44,103 bases of DNA from Caballeronia glathei (GCF_000698595.1 NZ_JFHC01000066.1:1-44103), one strand, 5' to 3'; numbered from the stretch's first letter, positions 1 to 8,877 are shown. The notes: generated by a model not told the origin, from the sequence alone. Translations and numbers: made by a program.

Positions 1-1
1 A

Positions 2-856
2 AGATGCCATCACCGGGCGCTTACGATCATCTTTCCGTATTCGCTTGCCATCGCGGTGGTCGGTCTTCTTGAGTCGCTCATGACAGCCGCAATCGTCGAT
101 GACTTCACGGACACACCCAGCGACAAGAATCGTGAATGCCGCGGTCAGGGTTTGGCGAACATTGTGGCAGGCTTTCTGGGCGGCATGCCCGGTTGCGCAA
201 TGATCGGCCAAACCGTCATCAACGTAAAATCCGGGGGGCGCGGCCGCCTGTCTACATTTGTTGCGGGTGCCTTCCTGCTGGTGCTCGTTGTTTTCCTCGG
301 ACCCTGGGTCAGGCAGATACCGATGCCTGCGCTTGTTGCGGTGATGATCATGGTGTCGATCAGCACCTTTAGCTGGCGTTCGATCCGCAACCTGCGGACT
401 CATCCAATAAGCTCGTCTGTCGTGATGCTGGCAACGGTCTCGGTCGTCGTGGCAACGGGAAACCTGGCGATAGGCGTGCTTATCGGCGTCCTGCTAAGCG
501 CGCTCTTTTTCGCCTCGAAGGTACGTCAGGTATTGATCGTTGAATCGACACTAGACGAAGCACACAATCAACGCCGCTATCTTGTGCGTGGACAGGTTTT
601 CTTCGCCTCCTCCGAAATGCTTGTATCGGAGTTCGACTTCAAGGAACTGGTCCAGTCGGTGCGTCTCGATCTGTCACATGCGCATTTCTGGGATATCACG
701 GCAATCGACGCGCTCGACCGGATCGTGAACAGGTTCCGTCGTAACGGCATCGCCGTCAACGTTACAGGCCTGAATCGAGCAAGCGCCAAAATGATTGAGC
801 AATACGCGACGCACGACAAAGATGGCGCGTCAGCAGACTTCGAAACTTCTCACTAG
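2..856 (+). CDS. SulP-family anion transporter, C-terminal part (gene enters from the left edge)
   Basis: The reading frame is open from base 2, so the start lies outside the window. The visible part has the SulP hallmark near the left edge (proline-tyrosine followed by VGLLESL and a TAxxxDDFT stretch), then hydrophobic segments, including one near PMPALVAVMIMVS. It ends in a cytoplasmic STAS domain (roughly the last 100 residues, with the SVRLDLSHAHFWD core and an I-D-A-L-D segment). SulP proteins are inner-membrane carriers of sulfate, bicarbonate or dicarboxylates; the substrate cannot be read from the sequence. The C-terminus is complete, with a TAG stop. No partner gene follows. Confidence 0.9.
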   Translation, partial: RCHHRALTIIFPYSLAIAVVGLLESLMTAAIVDDFTDTPSDKNRECRGQGLANIVAGFLGGMPGCAMIGQTVINVKSGGRGRLSTFVAGAFLLVLVVFLGPWVRQIPMPALVAVMIMVSISTFSWRSIRNLRTHPISSSVVMLATVSVVVATGNLAIGVLIGVLLSALFFASKVRQVLIVESTLDEAHNQRRYLVRGQVFFASSEMLVSEFDFKELVQSVRLDLSHAHFWDITAIDALDRIVNRFRRNGIAVNVTGLNRASAKMIEQYATHDKDGASADFETSH

Positions 857-963
857 GCCGCCATCCACGGAGACATGCCTATTCGAGCATGTGGTGATGG
901 ACCTGAACAGATACGCCCCTAATTCGCTTAACCATTCGCGTGACAATGACGCACCTTACAGCA

Positions 964-981
964 GTTATACGCCCGTATAAC
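964..981. repeat. Perfect 18-bp inverted repeat in the intergenic region after the SulP gene
   Basis: The half-sites GTTATACG and CGTATAAC are exact reverse complements around a two-base centre. The element lies in the 857-1180 gap, about 110 bp after the SulP stop and 200 bp before the next small gene. It has no T-run, so an operator for a dimeric regulator is more likely than a terminator. No regulator is assigned. I see no other feature in this gap. Confidence 0.5.
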
Positions 982-1180
982 CAGGTAATGCTAACGCGGT
1001 ATCTCCGTATCCGAGCATAGAGTAGATTCGCCCTTCGGCAAAACCTATTCTTCTTTCATCGAGAAAGCGTTCGCTGCTTGCACATGGTGCGAGTACGAGT
1101 CAGTGGCGGTTGATCAACGCCTCCGAATCACCGACGAAGCGCGCCGGGCTCGCTGATAGGGAATGCCACAGGAGATTGCC

Positions 1181-1339
1181 ATGTTCATCTATTCGATCCG
1201 ATATCGCGATGGCTTCGGCCGTTGGACGGTTGGCTTCGCACAGGCCGCTTCACAGTCAGACGCTGAAGGGATTGCAACCTGCCGTTATGGCGTTTTCCAT
1301 TCAGTGAGCCGGGTCAGATTGGCCCCTTCACATGCTTAG
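1181..1339 (+). CDS. Small hypothetical protein (52 aa)
   Basis: An ATG preceded at good spacing by GGAGA (1171-1175) opens a 52-codon frame beginning MFIYSIRYRDGFGRW and ending in TAG. The product is soluble, with no signal peptide, membrane segment or recognisable domain. It resembles the many short lineage-restricted proteins of Burkholderiaceae. The ribosome-binding site is the main support. Function unknown. Confidence 0.45.
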   Translation: MFIYSIRYRDGFGRWTVGFAQAASQSDAEGIATCRYGVFHSVSRVRLAPSHA

Positions 1340-1563
1340 CCTGGTAACTCCGACAGCCAAGCTGGGATGAAGCGGCGATCTAGCGCATCGCGTCGCGTGC
1401 AAGAGTTCCTGGACCGTTGTTTTCGAGACGTCACAAGGAACGCCTTTAATCACCACCATTAGTGCGTCAGGCGCTGAGCGCCAATAGACACAAGGACGCC
1501 CTCCAGCGCCGAGGCGCATTCAGATGCTGGAGTGGTACAAGCGAAAGCCACTGGAGAATCAGC

Positions 1564-1800
1564 ATGACCGTTGAGATCATCGTCCGTGAAACGAAAACCG
1601 GCCTCGAAATCGTCAGTGGCCAACGGCGGCTCGATGCGCTGCTCGCCTTGCGTGACGAAGTCGTGGTGATGAGCCCCGGCATCGGCGAGATCGTCATTGC
1701 GCGCCTTCCGGACGGGCGCCTGCAGGCCTCGGCGAATCCGGAGCACGTCAGGCTGTTCCGCCAGCCGGAAGCGGCGTCGGGCCACAAGAGTTTCGCCTGA
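1564..1800 (+). CDS. Small hypothetical protein (78 aa)
   Basis: The frame begins MTVEIIVRETKTGLEIVSG and is preceded by CTGGAG about nine bases upstream; an earlier in-frame start at 1462 lacks such a site. Residues about 12-27 (GLEIVSGQRRLDALLA) recall the G-x-R-R segment of ParB N-terminal domains, but the protein is too short for a ParB domain and the rest does not match. It is hydrophilic with no membrane segment. The flanking stretches 1340-1563 and 1801-1945 contain nothing I can support. Confidence 0.45.
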   Translation: MTVEIIVRETKTGLEIVSGQRRLDALLALRDEVVVMSPGIGEIVIARLPDGRLQASANPEHVRLFRQPEAASGHKSFA

Positions 1801-1945
1801 GCGGTTCATTGCCCTCATGGTATCGGACGTCGAACGCCGCCCGCTGTTTCACATATTCATCCAAGGGCCGGTCTTGTCGACGACATGAACAGTGCGGACG
1901 CAGGACAATCGTCTGACCTTTCCCGCCGAAAAGCGTCGAGAGCGT

Positions 1946-2425
1946 TCATTCGGGGCGGTCATCGTATTTGCGCTCGTCGTCCTCTCCGGAGTCAGGCGGC
2001 GCTGGCGGTCGCGGCCGGAACCCTGCCAGTTGCGTATGCGCCTCGGCCATAAACACCTTGGGCCAAGTGCCGACGAGGATATCGAGCGCTGCACACGCAT
2101 CAAGTAACAGCGTGGAGATCCGCGCATCATCCAGGCCTTCACCCCACAGCGCACGCTGCACCATCTCGACCGCGCCGCAGTCCGCGATGCACTCTATTAC
2201 CGGGATGAAGCGCTCGTCCGTGAGTGACGAGCCGTACACATGCGCCAGCGCGGTTAGCACCGCGAGTTCGGTGCGCGTCGGCTTGATCGGCCGATTGGGT
2301 GCCGCCCCGCAGTACGTAGAAAGCCTCGCAGCGCTGGCACGTCGGCGCTGGGTGACGGCGTCGTCGAGCAGCAGCGTGACGCGTGCGACTTCCGCATCAG
2401 AAAACCGGCTGTTCCCAGGTGACAC
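1946..2425 (-). CDS. Hypothetical protein (159 aa)
   Basis: I chose the GTG at 2425 because AGGAG lies six bases upstream; the longer version from 2473 has no such site. The product is a mostly helical soluble protein of about 159 residues with alternating hydrophobic positions (segments ARVTLLLDDAV, ELAVLTALAHVYG, DARISTLLLDACAALDILV). The acidic, proline-rich tail ends in DDRPE. No conserved catalytic motif was seen. It lies about 190 bp downstream of the ribbon-helix-helix gene on the same strand, too far apart to call a toxin-antitoxin pair. Function unknown. Confidence 0.55.
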   Translation of the reverse strand: MSPGNSRFSDAEVARVTLLLDDAVTQRRRASAARLSTYCGAAPNRPIKPTRTELAVLTALAHVYGSSLTDERFIPVIECIADCGAVEMVQRALWGEGLDDARISTLLLDACAALDILVGTWPKVFMAEAHTQLAGFRPRPPAPPDSGEDDERKYDDRPE

Positions 2426-2614
2426 GTGCGCTCCTCTCTCCGTGAATTTTGTACTCTCCGATAATAGGCCCAAACGCGACCAAGCTTCGGCCCATTCTCG
2501 CTATTCACTCGAGCGGTCGCGCAACGCGTGTTCCACCGCTTAAGGATTGAACTGAAAGTGTGCCGCATCTCGCATGACGGAGCCGCGAGGTCAGCCCCGC
2601 CGCGGGTTGCCGGA

Positions 2615-2890
2615 TTAGCCTTCCTGGCTGGTGAATGGTCCACTAAAGAGGTCCGACGTTATGTCGAGCGCCTGCTGCGGAACCAGCACCGAGCCGCTGC
2701 GGACTTGCGAGAGAATATCCGGCGGCAGCCAAGTGTCTTCGATGGCACCGATGCCGCTCTCGATCATCTGCTGCAGGAAGAACGACTGCTTGCGCCCCGT
2801 GACTTCTGCCAACAGTCGCAGTCTCTGCTCAATCTGAGGATCGATCCGTACCGCAACCACCTTCAGCTTGTTTTCGGCGGTCCTTCTCAC
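2615..2890 (-). CDS. Ribbon-helix-helix (CopG/Arc-type) DNA-binding protein, possible orphan antitoxin
   Basis: The start is a GTG with GGAG six bases upstream. The 91-residue protein has a classic ribbon-helix-helix pattern at residues about 8-50: a beta strand (LKVVAVRID), then helix A (PQIEQRLRLLAEVTG) and helix B (KQSFFLQQMIESGI). Such proteins bind DNA as dimers and often act as antitoxins that repress their own operon. The C-terminal 40 residues (DTWLPPDILSQVRSG and on) could bind a toxin. No RelE/ParE/HicA-like toxin is found on either side, so the partner is missing or elsewhere. Confidence 0.7.
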   Translation of the reverse strand: MRRTAENKLKVVAVRIDPQIEQRLRLLAEVTGRKQSFFLQQMIESGIGAIEDTWLPPDILSQVRSGSVLVPQQALDITSDLFSGPFTSQEG

Positions 2891-3069
2891 TGAATGCTCC
2901 TGTAACCTGTGCCGCGCCGGAACCGGGCGTGTCCGCTCGGTGCCTATGTCATCTTGACGTGCGGCCTCTCTATTCGTTAAAGAATGGCGCTCTCCCACCA
3001 CGTATTGATTTCGTCCGCGGCGGCGCCGAGCGTCGCGAGAGCGGATTTCTGATGCATGTCGGCACAACG

Positions 3070-3252
3070 TCAACGCCTCGCAAAGGCTGGGATCAGTTGG
3101 CTTCCCGCGTGCGCGGCCCTGCCGCCGGTCCGCGCGGTGAGCGCTTTTCCGGTACCTTTGTATTTTACGATCAGTTCGCCCGCAGTCATTTTGGTCAGCG
3201 CGAGCACGCCGCGGCGATGAACGGGAGAATTGCGAACTACGATACGACGCAT
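3070..3252 (-). pseudogene. Truncated SET-domain protein, N-terminal stub
   Basis: The first about 33 residues (MRRIVVRNSPVHRRGVLAL, then TKMTAGELIVKYKG) match the opening of bacterial SET-domain proteins, where S-x-x-H-x-x-G-V-x-A is followed by AGE and EYKGE. After YKG the frame becomes unrelated and stops within 27 residues. The NHSCxPN and C-terminal cysteine motifs expected further on are absent in all three frames down to 2890. I read it as a deleted gene. A functional short protein is unlikely. Confidence 0.5.
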
Positions 3253-3895
3253 GACCGTGCAGTGTGGTGATTGCTATCAGATGAACGGGATTCCCCGGAA
3301 GGGCGTGGTCCCGCTACGATGACGGCATCATGAATTGCTGGGACGTACCGATGGCCTTCCCTCCCCTTCGTAAGCATGAAGCGCAAAACCGTGCGCGGCA
3401 CTCTTGCGCGATTTGAGGTGCGTATCGTCGAAGTGCTCGGCGGCGCGCGGTCAGCGTGTGATGATTCGCTCGCTGCACCCGGACGGCGTCGAGCGTCAAA
3501 CCGCTGTGAAGTGTCCATGGGACGGCCAATTGTTTCATGTGACCGGCGCACGCTGGCCTACGTCCCGGAGTGCACGGGCCTGCAGCTGCGCTGCTCCGTG
3601 TAAACCCCATCCGAGAGGACGGTTCTGTTCACTCTCAGTTCGGCAGCTCACCTTGTGTCAAGCTGGCGTGGGCCGCGCCGCTGACCGCGCCTGCCTCAGA
3701 CCCCACTCCGAAGGATCTTTCAAGCCAACGTGGTGTCCCGCTCAGTCTGATGTACAGTTATCGCCTGATCTTTGCTAATCTTCATCCGGTGGTACGAAGA
3801 AAGTGCTGTCGGAGGCCAGCCGGCTCGTGACCTCCGCGTCATGTATTCAATATCGGCTAAGGGATCGGATCGTCGGGCGACCGGAGGGCTACACC
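3253..3895. other. No supportable gene (about 640 bp)
   Basis: Several overlapping short frames exist on both strands, but none has a ribosome-binding site or a recognisable protein. Two plus-strand frames (from 3376 and through about 3480-3550) could be halves of one frameshifted small gene, but I cannot recognise a family. No repeat or RNA gene was seen. Confidence 0.4.
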
Positions 3896-4168
3896 ATGCT
3901 GCGGTGGATCACAAATTGGGCGATACATAACGCACCCACTCCCGAGAAGCAGGCAGACAAGGCGCTGGGCGAAATGCGCCTCCTCCTTTTCCAGGCGGAG
4001 CAGCGTGTGCTCGATGCACAACTGCAAGCCGATTACTACCGGGCTCGGCTGGCCTTTCTGGAGGAAGTCACGAAACGTGGCATCGAGCACGTCTCTGATC
4101 AACGCAAGGCTCAGCAGGAAACCTCACAGGCGTTGCGTCCGTCAGTCAAGCTCACGGCAGCGCAATAG
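3896..4168 (+). CDS. Small coiled-coil hypothetical protein (90 aa)
   Basis: ATG 3896 follows GGAGGG with proper spacing; the in-frame ATG at 3803 has no such site. The protein starts MLRWITNWAIHNAP and continues as a long amphipathic helix (residues about 18-65, rich in E, Q, R and L: EMRLLLFQAEQRVLDAQ), suggesting a coiled coil. There is no membrane segment or signal peptide. It resembles short helical proteins common in Burkholderia-type genomes. Function unknown. The gap to 4334 holds nothing I can support. Confidence 0.6.
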   Translation: MLRWITNWAIHNAPTPEKQADKALGEMRLLLFQAEQRVLDAQLQADYYRARLAFLEEVTKRGIEHVSDQRKAQQETSQALRPSVKLTAAQ

Positions 4169-4334
4169 CTCGAATCGCGGGTTCGTTGGTGCGATCGGGC
4201 GGCGATGCATGAATTCCATCGCTGCGTCGGAGGTATGCCGTCGCTTCTGCTCATCGGCAATACGGTTTGTCATCTGCCGGAGTCGGCAGGGATCTGCTTG
4301 CGATCGAGCGTCTCCCGTAGAGCCCGACTGATAC

Positions 4335-5561
4335 TCACTCCATGGCCGGAGATCTGGATGATCGGACGCGGCCGACTTTTGCCGACAGCACGACCAGCAT
4401 CGCAAGCGCCGCGCACGCGGTCATTACGCCGCTCATCGCCAGCAGTCCCACGGCGGGAAACAGGATCGCTACAAGCGAACTCGACGCCGCGCCGCACAGC
4501 ATCTGCACTGACGTCAGCAGGCCACCCGCCGCGCCCGCAAGCTCGGGTAGCGGATCGAGTGCGCCACGTGCGGCGCTAGGGGCGGCAAGTCCGAAGCAGA
4601 ACGTGCTCGCGACCAGCAACGGCATCACACTTTCGAGAGATACCCATCCGAGTAGTTCGAGCGCGATCAACCCGGACGTCGACAGCGTTGCGAGCGCAAT
4701 TGCGATTGCCAATAGTCGCGGGCCCGACACGCCGCGTCCTGCCATGAATGCGTTAAACGATGCGCCCGCTACGATCCCTCCTCCCGTGATGGCGAACATC
4801 GCGGCGTAAATTGCCGGGCTCACGTGCAGCAACTTCAGCAGCACAAGCGGCGAACCGGCGACATACGCAAACATCCAGCCGAAGCCCAGGCCGTTGATCA
4901 CGATCGAGCGGGCGACGCTGCGGTGCCGGAATAACGCCGCATAGTCCCGTCGAACACGCGAGAACGCGAAGCCGGTCTTCGGGCCGTGCACTGACTCCTG
5001 CAAGCCGATACACGTCACCAGCGCGGCGAGCAATCCACAACCGGCCATCACACCGAAAAGGCCGCGCCAGTGAGTGGCCGCGAGCAGCGCAACGCCGACG
5101 GAAGGCGCGACGATCGGTGCGACGTTCGCGACTACGGTGATCGCGGCGATCCGCCGCTGCATCGCCGCGCCTTCGAACAGATCGCGCACGATCGCAAGCG
5201 CGATCGTCATGCCCGCGCCCGCGCCAAGGCCTTGTGCGAAGCGTGCGAAAAGCAGCTCGCTGATGGCAGGCGCAAGCCCCGCGACCAAGCCGCCGCCGGT
5301 GAAAAACGCGAGGCCCAGCAGCAGCGTGGGCTTGCGTCCTTGCGCATCGGACAGCGGCCCGTAGACGATCGGCCCAATCGCGAATCCCGCCATGAACAGG
5401 CTCAGCGTCAGGCCGGCTTGACTGCTGGTCGCGTGCATCGTGCCGCCGATCTCGGCAAGAGCGGGCAACGTCATGTCGATCGAGATCGGTGGAAGTGCGG
5501 CAAGCACGCCCAGAAAAATCGTGAACATGACCGTACGGGGTGCGAGAAAGCCACGTTTCAT
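4335..5561 (-). CDS. MFS drug-efflux transporter, Bcr/CflA type
   Basis: This 408-residue protein has the 12-helix MFS pattern. The Bcr/CflA features are the first helix with P-x-x-x-D-M-x-L-P-A-L (residues about 24-35) and the loop 2-3 motif GPLSDAQGRKP, followed by R-x-x-Q-G-x-G-A in helix 4. Members export drugs such as bicyclomycin and chloramphenicol, or sulfonamides, by proton antiport; the substrate here is unknown. Its ATG overlaps the stop of the upstream dehydrogenase gene by four bases (ATGA), so the two are translationally coupled. The LysR gene facing away from the pair is the likely regulator. Confidence 0.88.
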   Translation of the reverse strand: MKRGFLAPRTVMFTIFLGVLAALPPISIDMTLPALAEIGGTMHATSSQAGLTLSLFMAGFAIGPIVYGPLSDAQGRKPTLLLGLAFFTGGGLVAGLAPAISELLFARFAQGLGAGAGMTIALAIVRDLFEGAAMQRRIAAITVVANVAPIVAPSVGVALLAATHWRGLFGVMAGCGLLAALVTCIGLQESVHGPKTGFAFSRVRRDYAALFRHRSVARSIVINGLGFGWMFAYVAGSPLVLLKLLHVSPAIYAAMFAITGGGIVAGASFNAFMAGRGVSGPRLLAIAIALATLSTSGLIALELLGWVSLESVMPLLVASTFCFGLAAPSAARGALDPLPELAGAAGGLLTSVQMLCGAASSSLVAILFPAVGLLAMSGVMTACAALAMLVVLSAKVGRVRSSRSPAME

Positions 5562-6505
5562 GGTGTCAGCACGACACGGCCCGCCGGTTTGGCGAGCACG
5601 GCCCGATAAGCGGCCGGTGCATCGACGAGCGAAAAGCGTTCGGCAATCGCCGGCGGCCGATAGCTGCCGTCGTCGAAACCGGGACGCAACGCTTCGAGAA
5701 TCGCCGCGGTGGCAGTCAGATCACGCTTTAGCGTATCGACGCCGATCAGGCGGCTTTCATTGTGATAGAAATCGGCGAGGTCGAAGGTGACGAGACGGCG
5801 ATCGGTGGCCGATATTTCCACCAGACGTCCACGCACTGCCAGCATCTTGTGCGCGGTCTCGAACATCGATCCGCCGACTGTATCGAATACCACGGTTGCG
5901 CCGCCCCCAGTCAGCGTACGCACGTATTCGATTGCGTCGTCCTCGCGATTGTCCACGATCGCATCGACGTACGGATTGGGTTGTGACCCGCGCGTCATGC
6001 CGATCACCTTGGCGCCAATACGCCGCGCAATCTGTGCCGCCGCGCCGCCGACGCCGCCGAGTCCAATGATCGCCACAGTGTCGCTGGCCGTGACCCGAGC
6101 CGCTTCGACAAGCGCGCACCACGCGGCAACGAAGTTCACCCCGATCGACGCCGCCTGTTCATGCGAAAGCGTGTGCGGCATTCTTCGAAGACTCGCGACG
6201 GGCACCGAAATTTGTTCCGCGTGCGACCCATCGCGCGTGAAGCCGGCATCGCCGCCGGACCCCCAGACAGCTGCGCCCAGCCATTCGGCCGGACCCTCGA
6301 TCACGACGCCCGAATAGTCGCGTCCCGGCGTGCGCGGCAGCGTCGTTTGACGCATCTGGCCGGCGACGTTCTTTACGTCGCTCGGATTGATCGACGCGGC
6401 GAGCACCTTGACGATCGCGGTGTCGGCGGTGGCCGCACGTGCTGGTATGTCAGCGGTAAAAAGTACGCCTGGCTCCCCGTGCTGTTCGAATCTCAATGCT
6501 TTCAT
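5558..6505 (-). CDS. Zinc-independent quinone oxidoreductase-like MDR dehydrogenase
   Basis: The medium-chain dehydrogenase/reductase begins MKALRFEQHGEPGVLF. The upstream in-frame start at 6544 adds a non-homologous leader, so the ATG at 6505 is preferred. Residues about 38-60 (SINPSDVKNVAGQM, then PRTPGRDYSGVV) are the QOR-type N-terminal domain. The NADPH-binding Rossmann motif is GLGGVGGAAAQIA near residue 150. The zinc-ligand cysteine cluster of alcohol dehydrogenases is absent, fitting NADPH:quinone or enone reductases. It is coupled by a four-base overlap to the efflux gene and is divergent from a LysR gene. Confidence 0.85.
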   Translation of the reverse strand: MKALRFEQHGEPGVLFTADIPARAATADTAIVKVLAASINPSDVKNVAGQMRQTTLPRTPGRDYSGVVIEGPAEWLGAAVWGSGGDAGFTRDGSHAEQISVPVASLRRMPHTLSHEQAASIGVNFVAAWCALVEAARVTASDTVAIIGLGGVGGAAAQIARRIGAKVIGMTRGSQPNPYVDAIVDNREDDAIEYVRTLTGGGATVVFDTVGGSMFETAHKMLAVRGRLVEISATDRRLVTFDLADFYHNESRLIGVDTLKRDLTATAAILEALRPGFDDGSYRPPAIAERFSLVDAPAAYRAVLAKPAGRVVLTP

Positions 6506-6621
6506 GATGGTTTCCGAAAGAGTCCCTAAAGGGTATGGAGGCATTATTCGCGACGCATGGGTCCTCGAACAGCCGTCGAGCCGGATAGAATCGTTGCGTC
6601 AACCGGAAAGATGAGGCCGAC

Positions 6622-7539
6622 ATGGTCGATGAGGTGAACGATATGCGCGTTTTCGCGCAGATGATCGAGGCGGGAAACCTGTCGGCTGCCGCACGGGCGT
6701 TCGATTCGTCAACGGCCGCAATGAGCCGGCGACTCGCCGCGCTCGAGCGACGCCTCGGCGTGCGGCTCGTGACACGCACGTCGCGCCGTTTCGAATTGAC
6801 CGTTGAAGGGGCGCAGTTTTACGAGCGGGTGCTTGCCATCCTGAGCGCAATCGAGGAGGCCGAAGCCGAGGCCAGCGCGCAATCGCAGATGCCGCGGGGT
6901 TTGCTGTGTGTCGGCGCGCCGTCCGAGATCGGCCGCAAGCAGATTGCGCCGATGATCACGGCGTTCTCCGATCGTTACCCGGAGGTTGAAGTGCGGCTCG
7001 TACTGTCGGATATCGGTATCGACGTGATCGACGATAACCTCGACGTCGCGTTGCGGATCGGCTTGCCCCCAGACACCGGAGTGATTGCGAAAAAGCTGTT
7101 GTCGAGCCGACGGGTCGTGGTTGCATCACCAGATTATCTGGCGCGTCGTGGTACTCCGCATTCGCCTGCCGATCTGGCCGAGCACGACTGCATCAGGCTG
7201 GTACGTGGTCAGCGCGTCTTTGATCGCTGGCGTTTGCTGGAAGAGGGTCAGCCGCGTGATGTGCCGGTCAGCGGCACGCTGTCAACTGCGAACGGGGAAG
7301 TGCTGCATGACTGGGTTCTTCAGGGGCGCGGGCTGGCGCTAAAGGCACTCTGGGATATTCAGGAAGATCTGCGCAGCGGCGCTCTCGTCGAATGCATGCC
7401 CGAGCATCAGTGTGACCAGATTGAACTTTACGCGGTGTTTGCCAGCCGTCGTCACCTTGCGCCGCGAGTCAGGGTGTTTCTTGATTTTGTCCAGCAGGCA
7501 TTTGAGCACTCCTGCTCGCACGGCGGGCAACCAGATTGA
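6622..7539 (+). CDS. LysR-family transcriptional regulator
   Basis: This 305-residue LysR protein has its winged helix-turn-helix at residues about 7-65 (NLSAAARAFDSSTAAMSRRL, then LGVRLVTRTSRRFELT). The effector domain follows from about 95, with PRGLLCVGAPSEIGRKQIAP and a conserved DVALRIG segment. Its style is that of the AaeR/CrgA-like group often found next to oxidoreductase or efflux genes. It is transcribed away from the dehydrogenase-efflux pair across a gap of about 116 bp, so it probably controls that pair. The inducer is unknown. Confidence 0.9.
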   Translation: MVDEVNDMRVFAQMIEAGNLSAAARAFDSSTAAMSRRLAALERRLGVRLVTRTSRRFELTVEGAQFYERVLAILSAIEEAEAEASAQSQMPRGLLCVGAPSEIGRKQIAPMITAFSDRYPEVEVRLVLSDIGIDVIDDNLDVALRIGLPPDTGVIAKKLLSSRRVVVASPDYLARRGTPHSPADLAEHDCIRLVRGQRVFDRWRLLEEGQPRDVPVSGTLSTANGEVLHDWVLQGRGLALKALWDIQEDLRSGALVECMPEHQCDQIELYAVFASRRHLAPRVRVFLDFVQQAFEHSCSHGGQPD

Positions 7540-7573
7540 CGGTAACGAAGAGAGATTGCTGAACTGCACGCGT

Positions 7574-8362
7574 CTAGCCCGCGATAATGTCCCCGAGATT
7601 CGTGAAACCATTATTGTCTTTGCGGAGAAATCCCAATAAGGACGTGGCGTCGATAGCTTTTCCATCGACCAATAAGCCATGAGGAATTAATTTGCGAAGA
7701 ATTTCCGTCAATTCACCAAACAATAACTGAATTATATTCAGATCGTTCTTGATTTTCAGAAATTTTTCGCTATTAGTGTCTTTCACCATTTTCAGGACTC
7801 CCGGAGCAATCGGCCCGCTCTGGAACAGGACTTTGAGCGCTGCAGCCTGATAGCAATAGGTGGCAAACGAAGAACAAGTCCAACCCTTGATGCTCACAGG
7901 AACGCCTGACTCGTGCCTTGCGAGGACGCGCAAGGCACGGAACAACGAACGGACATCCCAGTCATCGAAGTTCTGGGCTCTGTCATGTACCAACCGACCC
8001 TGGTTAAACGGGATTTTCAGATTAAAAGCATCGCCGCTGGCTTTGCCGACGGTGAACAGGTCGTCCGATTTGCTCGTGGCCCATTCAATTGCAAATTCAG
8101 CAGCCTGCTTTGCTATACGGGTGTCTTCGCAGCGAAATACCGCGAAGTGCGTCATCTCGCCCTCGGAATCATCGTCGGAGTTATTTTCACCGTTAATTCT
8201 TTTAGTAATTTTGCTTTTTGAATGCCGAAATATACCCGCATAATCGCCTGTATCGACATTCTCGACAATTTCCTCGTTACCACCGACCCAGATCATGAAG
8301 TGATCGTCATCATCCAGGTCGGAGATCAAATCGCCGGGCTGCATCTCGCTTAATTTGGGCAT
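7574..8362 (-). CDS. Permuted papain-fold (NlpC/P60-like) hydrolase-like protein
   Basis: The 262-residue protein opens PGDLISDLDDDDHFMIWVGG, with a histidine at 21 following a G-D-L-I strand. A cysteine at 163 sits in GWTCSSFATYC at the start of a helix. This order, His early and Cys late, is that of circularly permuted NlpC/P60 (YaeF/YiiX-like) thiol enzymes, which act on peptidoglycan peptides or lipid amides. No signal peptide or membrane helix is visible. The middle (residues about 57-70) is Asn/Asp-rich. The DNA is AT-richer than its neighbours, suggesting recent acquisition. The substrate and even activity are inference; a cell-wall or lipid target, or a secreted effector, are options. 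Confidence 0.55.
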   Translation of the reverse strand: MPKLSEMQPGDLISDLDDDDHFMIWVGGNEEIVENVDTGDYAGIFRHSKSKITKRINGENNSDDDSEGEMTHFAVFRCEDTRIAKQAAEFAIEWATSKSDDLFTVGKASGDAFNLKIPFNQGRLVHDRAQNFDDWDVRSLFRALRVLARHESGVPVSIKGWTCSSFATYCYQAAALKVLFQSGPIAPGVLKMVKDTNSEKFLKIKNDLNIIQLLFGELTEILRKLIPHGLLVDGKAIDATSLLGFLRKDNNGFTNLGDIIAG

Positions 8363-8877
8363 GAGTCGTCCTTCATCATTTGATCAGCCTCACACGTAGC
8401 ATTCGTCAGCAAGACAATTGGTTACCGATACTATTTAGAGGCGCTGCTGTAACGGGAACAGATTCCGCTATGTGCTTCTTTGATGAGCAAATACACCATG
8501 CCCTGTTATGCGTTCCAGCTCGTCACCCGCGCCATGCAGGCGTTTGGAACGCCTGACAGTTCTTGGGTGTCAGTACTTTTTCAACTACCTGGCACGGATT
8601 TCATTTTATATGGCATCCGACAGCAATACTTCAATTTTTCCTCGAATCGTTTTCACCAATGAAAGTGCAGCGTCCGGGTTGTCTTGCCTTATGGGATCGA
8701 GGTTGTCCAAAAGGTCGGCCGCTGCGAGCGGTCGCCATTCAAGCCTTAGCACGCTTGGCCCTTCGCATCGCGTGTATGCACCGCCCTCCGTCTCGCTTTA
8801 GGTGCGGTTTCATACTGAATTGCGCCACTCAGCGCCGACACGGCACTCGCGAGCGCCGCGCCGAGCGTACCCGCACG
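8363..8877. other. Intergenic stretch with no supportable gene (about 515 bp)
   Basis: It lies between the starts of the AT-rich hydrolase-like gene and the stop of the aldo/keto reductase gene. Its left part is AT-rich like the neighbouring gene. Short frames are present, but none has a ribosome-binding site or recognisable product. No repeats or RNA genes were seen. Confidence 0.4.

Noticed and set aside
1564..1800. ParB-like nuclease/partition function for the 78-residue protein
   Set aside because: Only a short SGQRRLDAL resemblance; the length and the rest of the sequence do not fit a ParB domain.
3376..3778. Pair of overlapping plus-strand frames that could be one frameshifted gene
   Set aside because: Neither half matches a family I know and no ribosome-binding site precedes the ATG; evidence is insufficient for a gene or pseudogene call.
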